A stretch of 54,644 bases of DNA, from positions 1 to 54,644 of the forward strand of contig JAFYYV010000043.1 in assembly GCA_017557405.1 (NCBI GenBank). Direction: 5' to 3'. The DNA is from Prevotella sp. (GTDB lineage Bacteria > Bacteroidota > Bacteroidia > Bacteroidales > Bacteroidaceae). The position numbers and the translations under genes were made by a program. The notes under the pieces were generated by a model. It was not told where the DNA came from and did no database searches. It saw only the letters and a list, made by a program, of their open reading frames with translations. This document shows, in pieces, positions 43,364-52,758 of the stretch; position 1 is the first letter of the stretch, and every line of letters starts with the position of its first letter.

Positions 43364-46252
43364 TTACTCCTCTCCCCATGTCCCTTTTGTATCAAACTCG
43401 TCTATGATTTCAGGAAGAATGTCAATATCGGTGCTGGATGTGGTAACTCCCATAAAGAAAGTGGCTCGTGACAGACCCACATAAAGGTATCTGCTAATCA
43501 GTTTGGAGGCCTTCACCTTGTCAATATTATGGAAGAACACGACCTCAAACTCCATTCCTTTCACCTTGTCAAGTGGGAAGATACGTAGCATATCCTGAGC
43601 GGATAGGTTATCACCTGAGCTACAGTCTTTCACATCAATACCGTTGTTTTCCAAACGTCCATCGTCCTTCAGAAGCATCTCCAGTTCTGCTGCATCCTGC
43701 TTGTCTGCAACAAATACAGCGATAGAAGGAACAAAACCATACTTCTGCTTCACTTCAAGCACACGTTTGGCAATCCATTCCGCCTTTTCCTCTTCATCAT
43801 CCGACTTAAGCAAGAGTGGGTTCGGACAACTTTCATCTTGTTCAAGTTTGCACTTGTAGGGCGACGGCTGTTTCATCTCATGCTCATAAATGGCATCAGC
43901 CAAACGCATCAGTTTGGGGCTTTGTCTATATGAAATGGTGAGATCCTTAACCTCTACATTGTCAAACATATAAGGATGTTGCAAGTCCATCCAGTCGGAG
44001 ACACCATCAAGACGCAACCCCTGCATAATATCGCCTGTCAAGGTAAATGATGAAACCTTGTAGTGGCGCAAAGAGTTGATTGCATAGTAATCAACTAGCG
44101 TGTAGTCCGTTGCTTCATCTATTCCGATGACAGGACGGCATACGTCTTTATAAGCCAATGCAAATTTATGTTTTAGAATTTCGAATCGACGAATAGACAC
44201 AGAACGTATGCTTAATACAAGGTTATTGATGAATCCTATAAGCAGAGCCTGTTCCTGCTGGCACAATGGGCGGTTTTTCTCGTCTTCCACAATCTGCCTC
44301 AGTAGTTTCCTGTTCCATCCGGCCATATTCGTCTTGAGTGCTTCTCGGCGGAAGTTTTTATAGATAGATGTTATCTTGTTGAAAAGATAGCCCTCGTAAT
44401 TGTGAATTATAGGATAGAAGAACTGCATAAAGTAAGCGTATTCAGCAAGATTCTCGTAATCGGCTACAACGATACGATTATCTACCATTTCATAGAGTTG
44501 TTTTGCCCTACCACTAAGTGTGATTTTCTTATCTATGGTGTGTAGAGCTAGTCTCTTCATCATAGTCTTCAATGTGTTCAACAACTTGTTCTCGGCACCA
44601 GCGAGGATTTCTTCCTCATCCATTTCGCCAGCTTCCTCTTCTTCCTCTTCAGTAAGATTGTTGTTCTTCCAGTTTTTGGCCATTTCCACAAGGCTGGCGT
44701 AGAACTCTTCATCCTTATGCCATTCTGCCATATAGGATGTGGATATACGCTGCATTTTTTCCTTATATGCGCCCTCGACATCCTTTGCAGAAGGAATCCC
44801 CGGTGGTGTTGGCATCTCGTGTATTGCGTCCAAATCAAGCATCAGCCTTACAAGTGAAGATGTTGCACTGATACGCTTGTTCGCATCTTTGCAGATCTCT
44901 GTGATACGCTTACCCACCTGATGCCACATGAAACGACTTGTGTCAATCTCTGCCACGACTTGCAGTTTCTTCTTCATCTCCATGATGTATTCACGGAGGA
45001 AACGATTGATGAGCGTGACGTGATTATTTGTATAGATGGGTTTTTCGTTCATCCATGCCTTTGCAAAATCAAATGGAAAATCATCACCGGCAAATTGGTA
45101 TTTATCGCGTACAAGAGTTCTTCTCAAATAGTCAGCCCACACTACTGTTTTGTTGTTGGTATCTGTCAAGCCCTCATAGTTCATGTTATCGCGCATAAAC
45201 TGTCGGAGTAGTTCAGTGGGCGAGAAGAAAATCCAGTTGCGCTCAGGGTCAGATGCAATATGGATTTGTTCGTCTGTAAGTTTGCAATCTTCATGATTAT
45301 CACGATAGTCTCTAAGATCATCTTCACTAATAAGTAATTTCAGTCGTTGAATTAGTGTTGTGGTCTTGCCTGTACCAGGGCCTCCATCAATTATCACAGT
45401 TGTACCATCAAGTACATGTGAGAATTTGATGTCTCGTTGTGTCTCATCAAGCTTTGGGTTAAGACGCAGCGATGCCTGCTTACGAATGAAGTTGGCTGCA
45501 TTGGCATATTTGTCTGATATGGCAGCCAATTCCTTTTCAATCTGTAGTCTTTCTTCTTCAGCCTGCCGCTTACGTTCCTCTTCTTCACGAACCTGTCTTT
45601 GACGTTCCTCTTCTGCTTTGCGTTTATCTTCTTCTATCCTTCGACGTTCTTCTGCATCGCGAGCTTCTTGTATAAGGCGTTGTCTTTTTTCTTCATCGCG
45701 ACGACGTTGCTCTTCCAATTCTTGCAGGTGGCGTTTTGCCTCGTCAGCTTTCTTGCTGGCTTCTTTCTGCTTTTCTGACAGGTCTGTTACTTTTTGTAGG
45801 GCAGACTGGATATCTTTGAAGAATAAGAAGCGAGGCATACCAGCGGTAGCCAAATGTATATTTGAAACAGCATTTCTTTCTGACATCCTGGGCGAATCGT
45901 AGTTGGCGGAATTTAGCAACTGTATATGAATGCGCCTACCTTCTACAACAGGGTCAAACTCACCTTCATAATTATATTGTATAATTTGCCCATACTTATG
46001 ATTCTTTGACACCGTAGGACCGTCTGTTACTAGCGTATCAGTCCACGCATCTTCAATAGTCTTGATGCTACCATCACTATAGTATGTTGCATTTCTTCGA
46101 CGTTCAACACCTTTATTTGTAAGCCATACCGCAGTCACTTTATTCCCTATTTTTACTAAGCCTCGACCAACAGCTTGATTGGGTTTGGCTTCCTTTATTT
46201 CTTTGTCCGCATGACTTTTGATGCTGACGATGATATTCTTCAGACTTTCCAT
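43364..46252 (-). CDS. Superfamily 1 helicase with long N-terminal coiled coil
   Basis: A 962-residue protein from the ATG at MESLKNIIVS; the open frame begins nine codons earlier at a TTG. Residues 1-150 are an unrecognised beta-rich domain, and about 155-245 a very Arg/Glu-rich coiled coil. UvrD/Rep-like helicase motifs follow: Walker A GGPGTGKTTTL (about 287), Walker B VIGIDEATDY, motif III TLTGDIMQGL, motif IV SYRQSPKLMRLADA, motif V DKVKGMEFEVVFF and motif VI YVGLSRATFFMGV. A DNA translocase acting with the restriction enzymes is likely. It follows hsdR by 42 bp. Confidence 0.85.
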   Translation of the reverse strand: MESLKNIIVSIKSHADKEIKEAKPNQAVGRGLVKIGNKVTAVWLTNKGVERRRNATYYSDGSIKTIEDAWTDTLVTDGPTVSKNHKYGQIIQYNYEGEFDPVVEGRRIHIQLLNSANYDSPRMSERNAVSNIHLATAGMPRFLFFKDIQSALQKVTDLSEKQKEASKKADEAKRHLQELEEQRRRDEEKRQRLIQEARDAEERRRIEEDKRKAEEERQRQVREEEERKRQAEEERLQIEKELAAISDKYANAANFIRKQASLRLNPKLDETQRDIKFSHVLDGTTVIIDGGPGTGKTTTLIQRLKLLISEDDLRDYRDNHEDCKLTDEQIHIASDPERNWIFFSPTELLRQFMRDNMNYEGLTDTNNKTVVWADYLRRTLVRDKYQFAGDDFPFDFAKAWMNEKPIYTNNHVTLINRFLREYIMEMKKKLQVVAEIDTSRFMWHQVGKRITEICKDANKRISATSSLVRLMLDLDAIHEMPTPPGIPSAKDVEGAYKEKMQRISTSYMAEWHKDEEFYASLVEMAKNWKNNNLTEEEEEEAGEMDEEEILAGAENKLLNTLKTMMKRLALHTIDKKITLSGRAKQLYEMVDNRIVVADYENLAEYAYFMQFFYPIIHNYEGYLFNKITSIYKNFRREALKTNMAGWNRKLLRQIVEDEKNRPLCQQEQALLIGFINNLVLSIRSVSIRRFEILKHKFALAYKDVCRPVIGIDEATDYTLVDYYAINSLRHYKVSSFTLTGDIMQGLRLDGVSDWMDLQHPYMFDNVEVKDLTISYRQSPKLMRLADAIYEHEMKQPSPYKCKLEQDESCPNPLLLKSDDEEEKAEWIAKRVLEVKQKYGFVPSIAVFVADKQDAAELEMLLKDDGRLENNGIDVKDCSSGDNLSAQDMLRIFPLDKVKGMEFEVVFFHNIDKVKASKLISRYLYVGLSRATFFMGVTTSSTDIDILPEIIDEFDTKGTWGEE

Positions 46253-46294
46253 AACGGGTGTCTCTAATTTATTAAACAATTTAATTATTAATTC

Positions 46295-49200
46295 TCACGC
46301 CACCCATCCATATCCTTGTACGGCCATATCGATGAAGTGGTTCAGCAGCAGCTTTGTCTTGTCCATAAAGGTAACACGGTCATAGCTCTCAGGCAAATCA
46401 GTATTCAGCGATGTTTGAATGAGCATGAAGACTTTTTCTCTGGGTTGTTCGTCTTTATACCAATCGACAACCATCAAAGTCTCTTTTGCTGCTATCAACT
46501 TCTGATACAGATTCTTGGCAGCGAGTATCACTTTCTGCTGTTCGCTCTTCGTCAGTTTCCTGCCTTGAATGAGCAAGTCGTATATCTCCAGCTCTTCCTC
46601 TTCAAGCCCCAAGTCTGTAGAGCGCGACTGCTCAGCTTTCATGTCTTCTATCAGCTGAAGCAGCTTCTCATAGTAATCCTCGTTCTCGCTTCCTCCTGCA
46701 TTGTATTGGTCGATGATGTTCTTATAACGCTGGGAGAAGGAAACACGAGTGCAATTCTTGTCAATGAGTTGTTCCAAAACCTTTTCGATGAATGCCCGAA
46801 GGTCTTCAATCTCGAGTGCTTTGTATGGTGAGGCAATCAACTCCTTGCGTATTTCTTCTATCTCTATCTTGCTCAAGTCAATCACCTTTCCCTCATGAAT
46901 CACGTAATCCACATCATCGCTCACCTTGTCTGCTGAAGAAACACTCTGGTCGAGAGTAGCAGCCATTTTTGCTCTTGCATTCTCCAGTTTCTCATCGTCA
47001 ACCCGATTGCAGAACAAACCATTTATATAGCAGATGGGCGAGAATTTCTCATTATGCCATCCGCGCTCGAAGATTTCTGGTTTGCTGGCATCATATAGGG
47101 TTATCATCAGATTGCTGAGCACCTTGAAACGATTCTTCCACTCATCCTTCTCCAAGATTCTGTCATATGCTTCTCGCAACATATCCAACTGGTCAAGTGT
47201 GTTGCTTTCGGCAATGATGTCATCCAGACTTATTCCTATCGAAAGCAAGAACGCATCGCACTCCTTAATACAGTTGTCGATATTGATGATAAGCAGGTCA
47301 ATATTCTTGGCAGGATATTCCTCTCCCTTACTGTTCGTTGCATAGTCTTTCAGCGCCTGTTGCATGTACTTGAACACGTTGACATAGTCCACGATGATTC
47401 CACATGCTTTTCCCGGGAACACACGATTCGCACGAGCAATAGCCTGCATCAACGTGTGGCTCTTCATGGGCTTGTCGAGATAAAGGGTTGAAAGTGAAGG
47501 CACATCGAAGCCTGTCAGCCACATGGCGCACACAAACACCAAACTCAATGGGTCGTCTTTATCCTTGAATCTGTCTTCTATATCTTTGCCATCGGGGGTT
47601 ATCTCGTTCAGCTTGTTCCGATGCATAGTGATGTCGAGGTTACGCTTCTTGAATTTCTCCACCTCGTCGCCTTCCTCACTAATGACAACAGCCATCTCCA
47701 CACTGTTCATGTAGCTCAGAATGTCGGTCAACTTCTTGCGCTCCTCTTCGCTTTTTGCATCATTGCGTTGCTTTACAATCTCCTTTCTCTCCTCTGCCCA
47801 GTAGTGTTGCACCTTGTCATACATCTTCACGGTGGTGTATTTGTCAACGCTAATCACCATTCCCTTTCCAAGGAAACCACGACGTGGAAAATGGTGGGCA
47901 ATGTCCTTTGCAATTTTGTCGAGGCGTTCATCTCGCTTGATGACCTCCAAGATGCGCGAAGAGCTGTTCTCTAGTAGCTCTCTTTCCCTGTCATTCAGTT
48001 CCTCCTCTTCTTCTATCTGGTCGATATCGGTATCCAGCCATTCGTTGGAAAGTCCCACTTCTGGCACTCGCCTGCTATAGAACAAAGGAACTGTCGAACC
48101 ATCTGCTATAGCCTCTGCGAAATTATATTCTGACACATAGTCGCCAAACCATTGGTTTGTCAGCCTCTTACTACCCAGTAGCGGTGTTCCCGTGAAGGCG
48201 ATGTAGTTGGCATTTGGAATTCCTGTATGCATGTTCTCTGCCAGCTGTTTGTATTGTGTTCGGTGGGCTTCATCGACCAACACAAAGATGTCATTTCGTT
48301 CCGAGAGCAAAGGATATTTCTGTGTCTTGTCGTATTGGAACTTATGAATCAGCGTAAACAACATGGGCTTGTTGCTCATCAAGTATTCGCGTAGCTGTGA
48401 TGAGTTTTTCGGCTGGCATTCTTCTTTCTCGCCTATCACTTCCGTACGCACGAACGTCTTGTGTATCTGCGTGTCCAAGTCCTCACGGTCAGTAATGATT
48501 AAGAAGGTGAAATTGCCGTGCAACTTGCGTTTTACCTTCCTGACAAACATCACCATCGAATAGCTTTTTCCTGAGCCTTGTGTGTGCCAGAATACACCCA
48601 ACTTTCCGTTCAATTCTTCTCGGTGCTCCACGTTTCTCATCAGGTTGTTCACACCCAGATACTGGTGGTTCTTGGCAATAATCTTGATGCGCTTGCTGTC
48701 AAAGAATATGAAGTTCTCAATATAGTCAAGAAGTCGTTCTTTCTTAAACAAGCCGTCCATCAGGTTCTGAATGGAAAGTCCGTGCTCAGCTATCTGCTCT
48801 CTGTCAATGACCTCCTTCTCGTTGTCCACGCGTAGCCATTCGAAGTATTGCTCATAGACCGCATCCCATGCACCCATTTTCGTCTGCAATCCATTCGAGA
48901 GCACGCATATCTGATTCAGGGCAAACACGTTAGGGATATCCTTACGATATGAGACCAAATTCTTCTGGTAGGCCTCTTCTATTTTCACCGTCGAGTTCTT
49001 CAACTCTATGAACACCACAGGCAGACCGTTCACAAACAGCAGCACGTCGGGTCTTCTGTAGCGGAAGTGGCCTTTTATCCACATTTGGTTCACACAGTGG
49101 AAGTCGTTGTTCTCTGGGTTGTCAAAGTCTATGATTTTTACTATATCGAAATCTTCGCGCTGATTGCGACGTGTAGTTACCTTTATCCCATTGCGAATCT

Positions 49201-49495
49201 GATTGTAGAATTTGTAGTTCGTATCCACTATGTCAGTTCCGCTATAGTCCTTCCGATAATCGCTCACAATACCCTCAATCGTTTCATCGTCTATCTGAGG
49301 ATTGATGCGATGCAACGCCTTACGGAACACATCGGGCAGGATGCATTCCTTCACGCTGCTGCGACCCGTGCTACTCACATCGTCTTGCTTGTCAACGCTG
49401 GGATCGCACTCTATGCGCTTCCAACCATATTCAGGCTGCGACAATCGTATGCATATCGCTTGTTCTATAGCGTCTTCGCTGATAAAGGATTTCAT
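46295..49495 (-). CDS. hsdR: Type I restriction enzyme, R subunit
   Basis: A 1066-residue motor-nuclease. The N-terminal PD-(D/E)xK site is visible in RRPDVLLFVNGLPVVFIELKN. SF2 motor motifs follow: HTQGSGKSYSM (about residues 303-314), VDEAHRTQY, AFTGTPLL, ARANRVFPGK. The C-terminal helical part binds the methylase. Size and motif order match the R subunit, with no break. The order M-S-(DUF262)-R differs from the simple M-S-R. It translocates DNA and cuts unmodified targets with HsdM2S. Confidence 0.95.
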   Translation of the reverse strand: MKSFISEDAIEQAICIRLSQPEYGWKRIECDPSVDKQDDVSSTGRSSVKECILPDVFRKALHRINPQIDDETIEGIVSDYRKDYSGTDIVDTNYKFYNQIRNGIKVTTRRNQREDFDIVKIIDFDNPENNDFHCVNQMWIKGHFRYRRPDVLLFVNGLPVVFIELKNSTVKIEEAYQKNLVSYRKDIPNVFALNQICVLSNGLQTKMGAWDAVYEQYFEWLRVDNEKEVIDREQIAEHGLSIQNLMDGLFKKERLLDYIENFIFFDSKRIKIIAKNHQYLGVNNLMRNVEHREELNGKLGVFWHTQGSGKSYSMVMFVRKVKRKLHGNFTFLIITDREDLDTQIHKTFVRTEVIGEKEECQPKNSSQLREYLMSNKPMLFTLIHKFQYDKTQKYPLLSERNDIFVLVDEAHRTQYKQLAENMHTGIPNANYIAFTGTPLLGSKRLTNQWFGDYVSEYNFAEAIADGSTVPLFYSRRVPEVGLSNEWLDTDIDQIEEEEELNDRERELLENSSSRILEVIKRDERLDKIAKDIAHHFPRRGFLGKGMVISVDKYTTVKMYDKVQHYWAEERKEIVKQRNDAKSEEERKKLTDILSYMNSVEMAVVISEEGDEVEKFKKRNLDITMHRNKLNEITPDGKDIEDRFKDKDDPLSLVFVCAMWLTGFDVPSLSTLYLDKPMKSHTLMQAIARANRVFPGKACGIIVDYVNVFKYMQQALKDYATNSKGEEYPAKNIDLLIINIDNCIKECDAFLLSIGISLDDIIAESNTLDQLDMLREAYDRILEKDEWKNRFKVLSNLMITLYDASKPEIFERGWHNEKFSPICYINGLFCNRVDDEKLENARAKMAATLDQSVSSADKVSDDVDYVIHEGKVIDLSKIEIEEIRKELIASPYKALEIEDLRAFIEKVLEQLIDKNCTRVSFSQRYKNIIDQYNAGGSENEDYYEKLLQLIEDMKAEQSRSTDLGLEEEELEIYDLLIQGRKLTKSEQQKVILAAKNLYQKLIAAKETLMVVDWYKDEQPREKVFMLIQTSLNTDLPESYDRVTFMDKTKLLLNHFIDMAVQGYGWVA

Positions 49496-49541
49496 AGGCT
49501 ACTACATTTAAATAATTAAACTCTGCCTCTACATAAACGAA

Positions 49542-51578
49542 TCATTCTGCTTCCAATAAAGCCTTCAGCTCATCGCTGATGAATGGTTCTTGTAGCGAGG
49601 CAAAGAAACCAAAATCAATCTCATTCTTTGCTTGCATGATGTCCTGAAACTCCTGCGTAGTTGTAGTAACAGGAATTGTACCCGACAATGCTTGCATAGG
49701 TGTGGGATTGGGAATGTTTCGTGTTACTGAAAGACGATAACGGGTTATTCCATTACCCACTATCTTGTCCAGTTTCACGCTTTCCTTACCTTTCTTGGCA
49801 TACAACATTTGCTCTTCGCTCTCCACTTCAGTAACGTTGCTCACAAGATTCTTCTTATAGAAGGTCATCAAACGAGTGCGTACTTCGTCTCGACGACTTT
49901 CAATGTCTTCAGGCAACCAATCGTCTGAAGTGTGAATGGTAACGAGATCTTGGACCTCTTTGATGTGAGAGGTGATATAATTGCGTTTCTTTTCACCGAA
50001 ATATCCATTTCCAGCCCTGATGTTCAGACGCTTCTCGAAAGGTATCTTGTTACCGATGCTCTCCAAGTGCTCTGCAGCGCTCTCTTTAGTCCATCCGAAA
50101 TAATTGGCTTGTTTCCAACGCTTCGGCAGAATATGTTCTATCTCCAACTTACCTGTGAACAACTTGCTATCTGTGTCGTAAAGATATGAGTTAAGAAGAA
50201 TAATGCTCTTCACCACCTTCGAACTCGTACGTGATGATTTCTCTATCAAATCTTCGAAATCAACGGGGATGATATTCTGGAACACAGTATCGCCGTTGTG
50301 GTAAATGTCAATGCAGAACTTATACGTGGGTGGTTTGATGGCATTCACCTGTGGCTTGACAATGAACTGCACATGCATGTAGGATAACAACCCACGCAGG
50401 AACTTCTCCATGTGTTTCTTGAATTCTTCCTCCCCTCTATTCTTAATGTAGAAAACACTCACCACACACCGCCAATAGTCGTTGGGGAAGTTCACCAAAC
50501 AATGAACATATTTGATGGCTTCTTCTGTGTAATAGTCGTTGTCTTCTTCATATTTACCTACAATTTCGTAGGTGGTTACCCAAAAGTTTGCCAATTCTTT
50601 GATGTCCTCAAAGAAATTCTCTTTGTGCAATTCATCGTACTTGTAGTTTTCACCAGCATAGAATTTACGCAAACCCATTTCATTGTCGGTTACGTTATCT
50701 CTTGCACGAATCACATGCATGTAGAAGCGGAACATGTCGTTGATGGTGAGTCCACTGTCCTCGACAAGTTCTTCAAGGTTCTTCCAGTCGTCAGTAAATG
50801 TCGTTTTCTCTTCGGGTGTCTTCAGTTTCTTGTATATTTCTGCTTTGAAAATGTCGGAATCCGACAACGGCATTCCTCTGTTGTTCAATGTACTGAAGAT
50901 GGTCAGAGCCGAATTAAGGTCTTCACACTCAATGGGGAATACTATGCAGTCATTGAGGATAGTCAGGCAAAGTTCCTTCCACATCATCGTATTCTCTGCT
51001 GCGAATTCTTCGCACTTGTCAAAGAAAAACGTGTAGTTTTTTGCGTATGCTGACTTGCCATCACGTTTATCACCTGAACAAAGAATGTTTTTGAAGTCAT
51101 CATTGTCGTTATCTAGGGCAACACGACTATCAATTTTCTGTTGCATCCTGTCCTCAACTTCAAGCGACATTTTGTCTATTTTCCAGATACACGGCTCTAT
51201 TTGCTTCATCAAGCCCTTTATATTCCTATCTTCAGGATAGTCCACTGCCATTTTCTCCAACTTGGAGTAAAATGCACGAAGAAGCAGTAGCAGCGATGTC
51301 ATACGCTGCTGACCATCGATGACATTTACCTCGTTCTTATTGGCTTCATCTTTGCACGTCACTATCGTGCCGATAAAGTATTCTTTGGGGGCATCCTCGC
51401 TTTTCTTCTTATCCATGAAGAAATTCTTGATGTCAGTCCAAAGTGTATCACACTCTATCTGCCCCCATCTGTACGGACGCTGATACTCGGGAATCACATA
51501 TAGCTTATCAATGTTGGAGTCATCAGATAGACTCAGCAATGATGATATTTTCTTTTTACTAACTTGTAGTTCTGCCAT
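49542..51578 (-). CDS. DUF262-DUF1524 protein (GmrSD/BrxU/SspE architecture)
   Basis: A 678-residue protein between hsdS and hsdR. N-terminal DUF262: YQRPYRW (32-38) and the nucleotide-site motif IDGQQR (Asp88-Arg92). C-terminal DUF1524 HNH-type nuclease: LEIEHILPKRW (Glu481-His482), then IGNKIPFEKRLNIRAGNGYFGEKKRNYI. The same two-domain layout occurs in GmrSD (cuts glucosylated phage DNA), BrxU and SspE (senses phosphorothioate). Both active motifs are intact. It is spaced 25 bp after hsdS and 46 bp before hsdR, so it is an operon member rather than a later insertion between transcripts. Confidence 0.9.
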   Translation of the reverse strand: MAELQVSKKKISSLLSLSDDSNIDKLYVIPEYQRPYRWGQIECDTLWTDIKNFFMDKKKSEDAPKEYFIGTIVTCKDEANKNEVNVIDGQQRMTSLLLLLRAFYSKLEKMAVDYPEDRNIKGLMKQIEPCIWKIDKMSLEVEDRMQQKIDSRVALDNDNDDFKNILCSGDKRDGKSAYAKNYTFFFDKCEEFAAENTMMWKELCLTILNDCIVFPIECEDLNSALTIFSTLNNRGMPLSDSDIFKAEIYKKLKTPEEKTTFTDDWKNLEELVEDSGLTINDMFRFYMHVIRARDNVTDNEMGLRKFYAGENYKYDELHKENFFEDIKELANFWVTTYEIVGKYEEDNDYYTEEAIKYVHCLVNFPNDYWRCVVSVFYIKNRGEEEFKKHMEKFLRGLLSYMHVQFIVKPQVNAIKPPTYKFCIDIYHNGDTVFQNIIPVDFEDLIEKSSRTSSKVVKSIILLNSYLYDTDSKLFTGKLEIEHILPKRWKQANYFGWTKESAAEHLESIGNKIPFEKRLNIRAGNGYFGEKKRNYITSHIKEVQDLVTIHTSDDWLPEDIESRRDEVRTRLMTFYKKNLVSNVTEVESEEQMLYAKKGKESVKLDKIVGNGITRYRLSVTRNIPNPTPMQALSGTIPVTTTTQEFQDIMQAKNEIDFGFFASLQEPFISDELKALLEAE

Positions 51579-51603
51579 ATTGTTATAGTTATTAGGTTTT
51601 TAT

Positions 51604-52758
51604 TTATGCTTTTACTTCAAGTTTTCCACTCATCAAGCGTGGGAGGAGGAGGTCACGCTGGCGTGAGAGAAGAGTGTTTTGCTTAAGCAGTTGGTTCTTT
51701 TCCCTTTCAAATGTTTTAACTATATTCTCAAATCTTAGTTGTATTTTTATATCTGGGACGAGAACTTTTATTGATACAAAACGCCCCCAATGTCTTTTGT
51801 ATTCCTCTGTTTGAATTAATTTATGTGTTGCATAAAATAGCCAATATTCATTTATTCGGCTCTTACTATTTGTCGTAAAAGGAATAACATTTTCACCAAG
51901 AGAGAAGTTTCTTGTCATTAATTGAAATTTACAAGAATGGTCACCAAACAACAATAGAGGATTATCATAGTTGGCATAATGTGACGGTTCGTTGTTATGA
52001 TATCCCAAACTGTCATCCGTTGATTGATCTATCACTATAACAGCACCTTGTTTCTCAAGTTCATATTCTTTATATGTTCTATTGAAAGGTAAACGTTTTA
52101 CGATACTCTTTACTTTTTCAACTTTCCAACTCTTAGGTAAGCCATTTTCAAACTCTGCCTTTTCGTGACCAGGAAAGCGGAAACGAACAAACCACTCCTT
52201 ATAGAGATTCTCTGCCATTTGTTCCAATAAGCGAATTCTACGATTGTTGTTCTCTATCAAATTGTCGTAAGCAGAAAGAATAGAGGCAATGCGACGCTGG
52301 GCAGACAAAGTATTGTATGGAACATTGAATCTTCCAAAAATCCTTGCATTCATACCAGGTTGAGCAGACCCCCCAATATAGTTATTGACAAAGCCATAAT
52401 AGGTTTTGCTCTTTAACACATATTTCAAATAAGAAGGAAGAATTTTTGACTTGTCAAGATTAAAACGAATAAGATAGGAAGCATAAACCGTATTATTAAC
52501 TCCTTTAGAAACAACATAATTATAACCCGTTGTTGCACCAGTCCTTGCAATCAACACATCACCTTCACGCACCAAATATTGTTCTACTTTGTTTTGAGGA
52601 ATCGAACAAAATGGAACAGTCTCAAAGTTAACAAAATAAGGGACAATGTCAGTAATTCGAAGATATTTGTAAACACCCTCTGTCTTACTCGTTTCATCTG
52701 CAGTATAACCATATTGCGTTGAAAGAGTGATGTCTTTCAATTTAACATACTCCATCAT
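51604..52758 (-). CDS. hsdS: Type I restriction specificity subunit
   Basis: A 384-residue S subunit with two target-recognition domains. The first (to about residue 150) ends in the central conserved helices LSAQRRIASILSAYDNLIENNNRRIRLLEQMAENLYKEWF. The second ends in RFENIVKTFEREKNQLLKQNTLLSRQRDLLLPRLMSGKLEV. The code is clearly more AT-rich than the neighbours, as often for exchanged recognition domains. Its ATG overlaps the hsdM stop by one base (TAATG). No second hsdS fragment or invertase is in the window. Confidence 0.95.
   Translation of the reverse strand: MMEYVKLKDITLSTQYGYTADETSKTEGVYKYLRITDIVPYFVNFETVPFCSIPQNKVEQYLVREGDVLIARTGATTGYNYVVSKGVNNTVYASYLIRFNLDKSKILPSYLKYVLKSKTYYGFVNNYIGGSAQPGMNARIFGRFNVPYNTLSAQRRIASILSAYDNLIENNNRRIRLLEQMAENLYKEWFVRFRFPGHEKAEFENGLPKSWKVEKVKSIVKRLPFNRTYKEYELEKQGAVIVIDQSTDDSLGYHNNEPSHYANYDNPLLLFGDHSCKFQLMTRNFSLGENVIPFTTNSKSRINEYWLFYATHKLIQTEEYKRHWGRFVSIKVLVPDIKIQLRFENIVKTFEREKNQLLKQNTLLSRQRDLLLPRLMSGKLEVKA

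Noticed and set aside
51604-52758. Phase-variable hsdS shufflon
   Set aside because: Only one hsdS, no silent fragments, inverted repeats or recombinase gene in the window.
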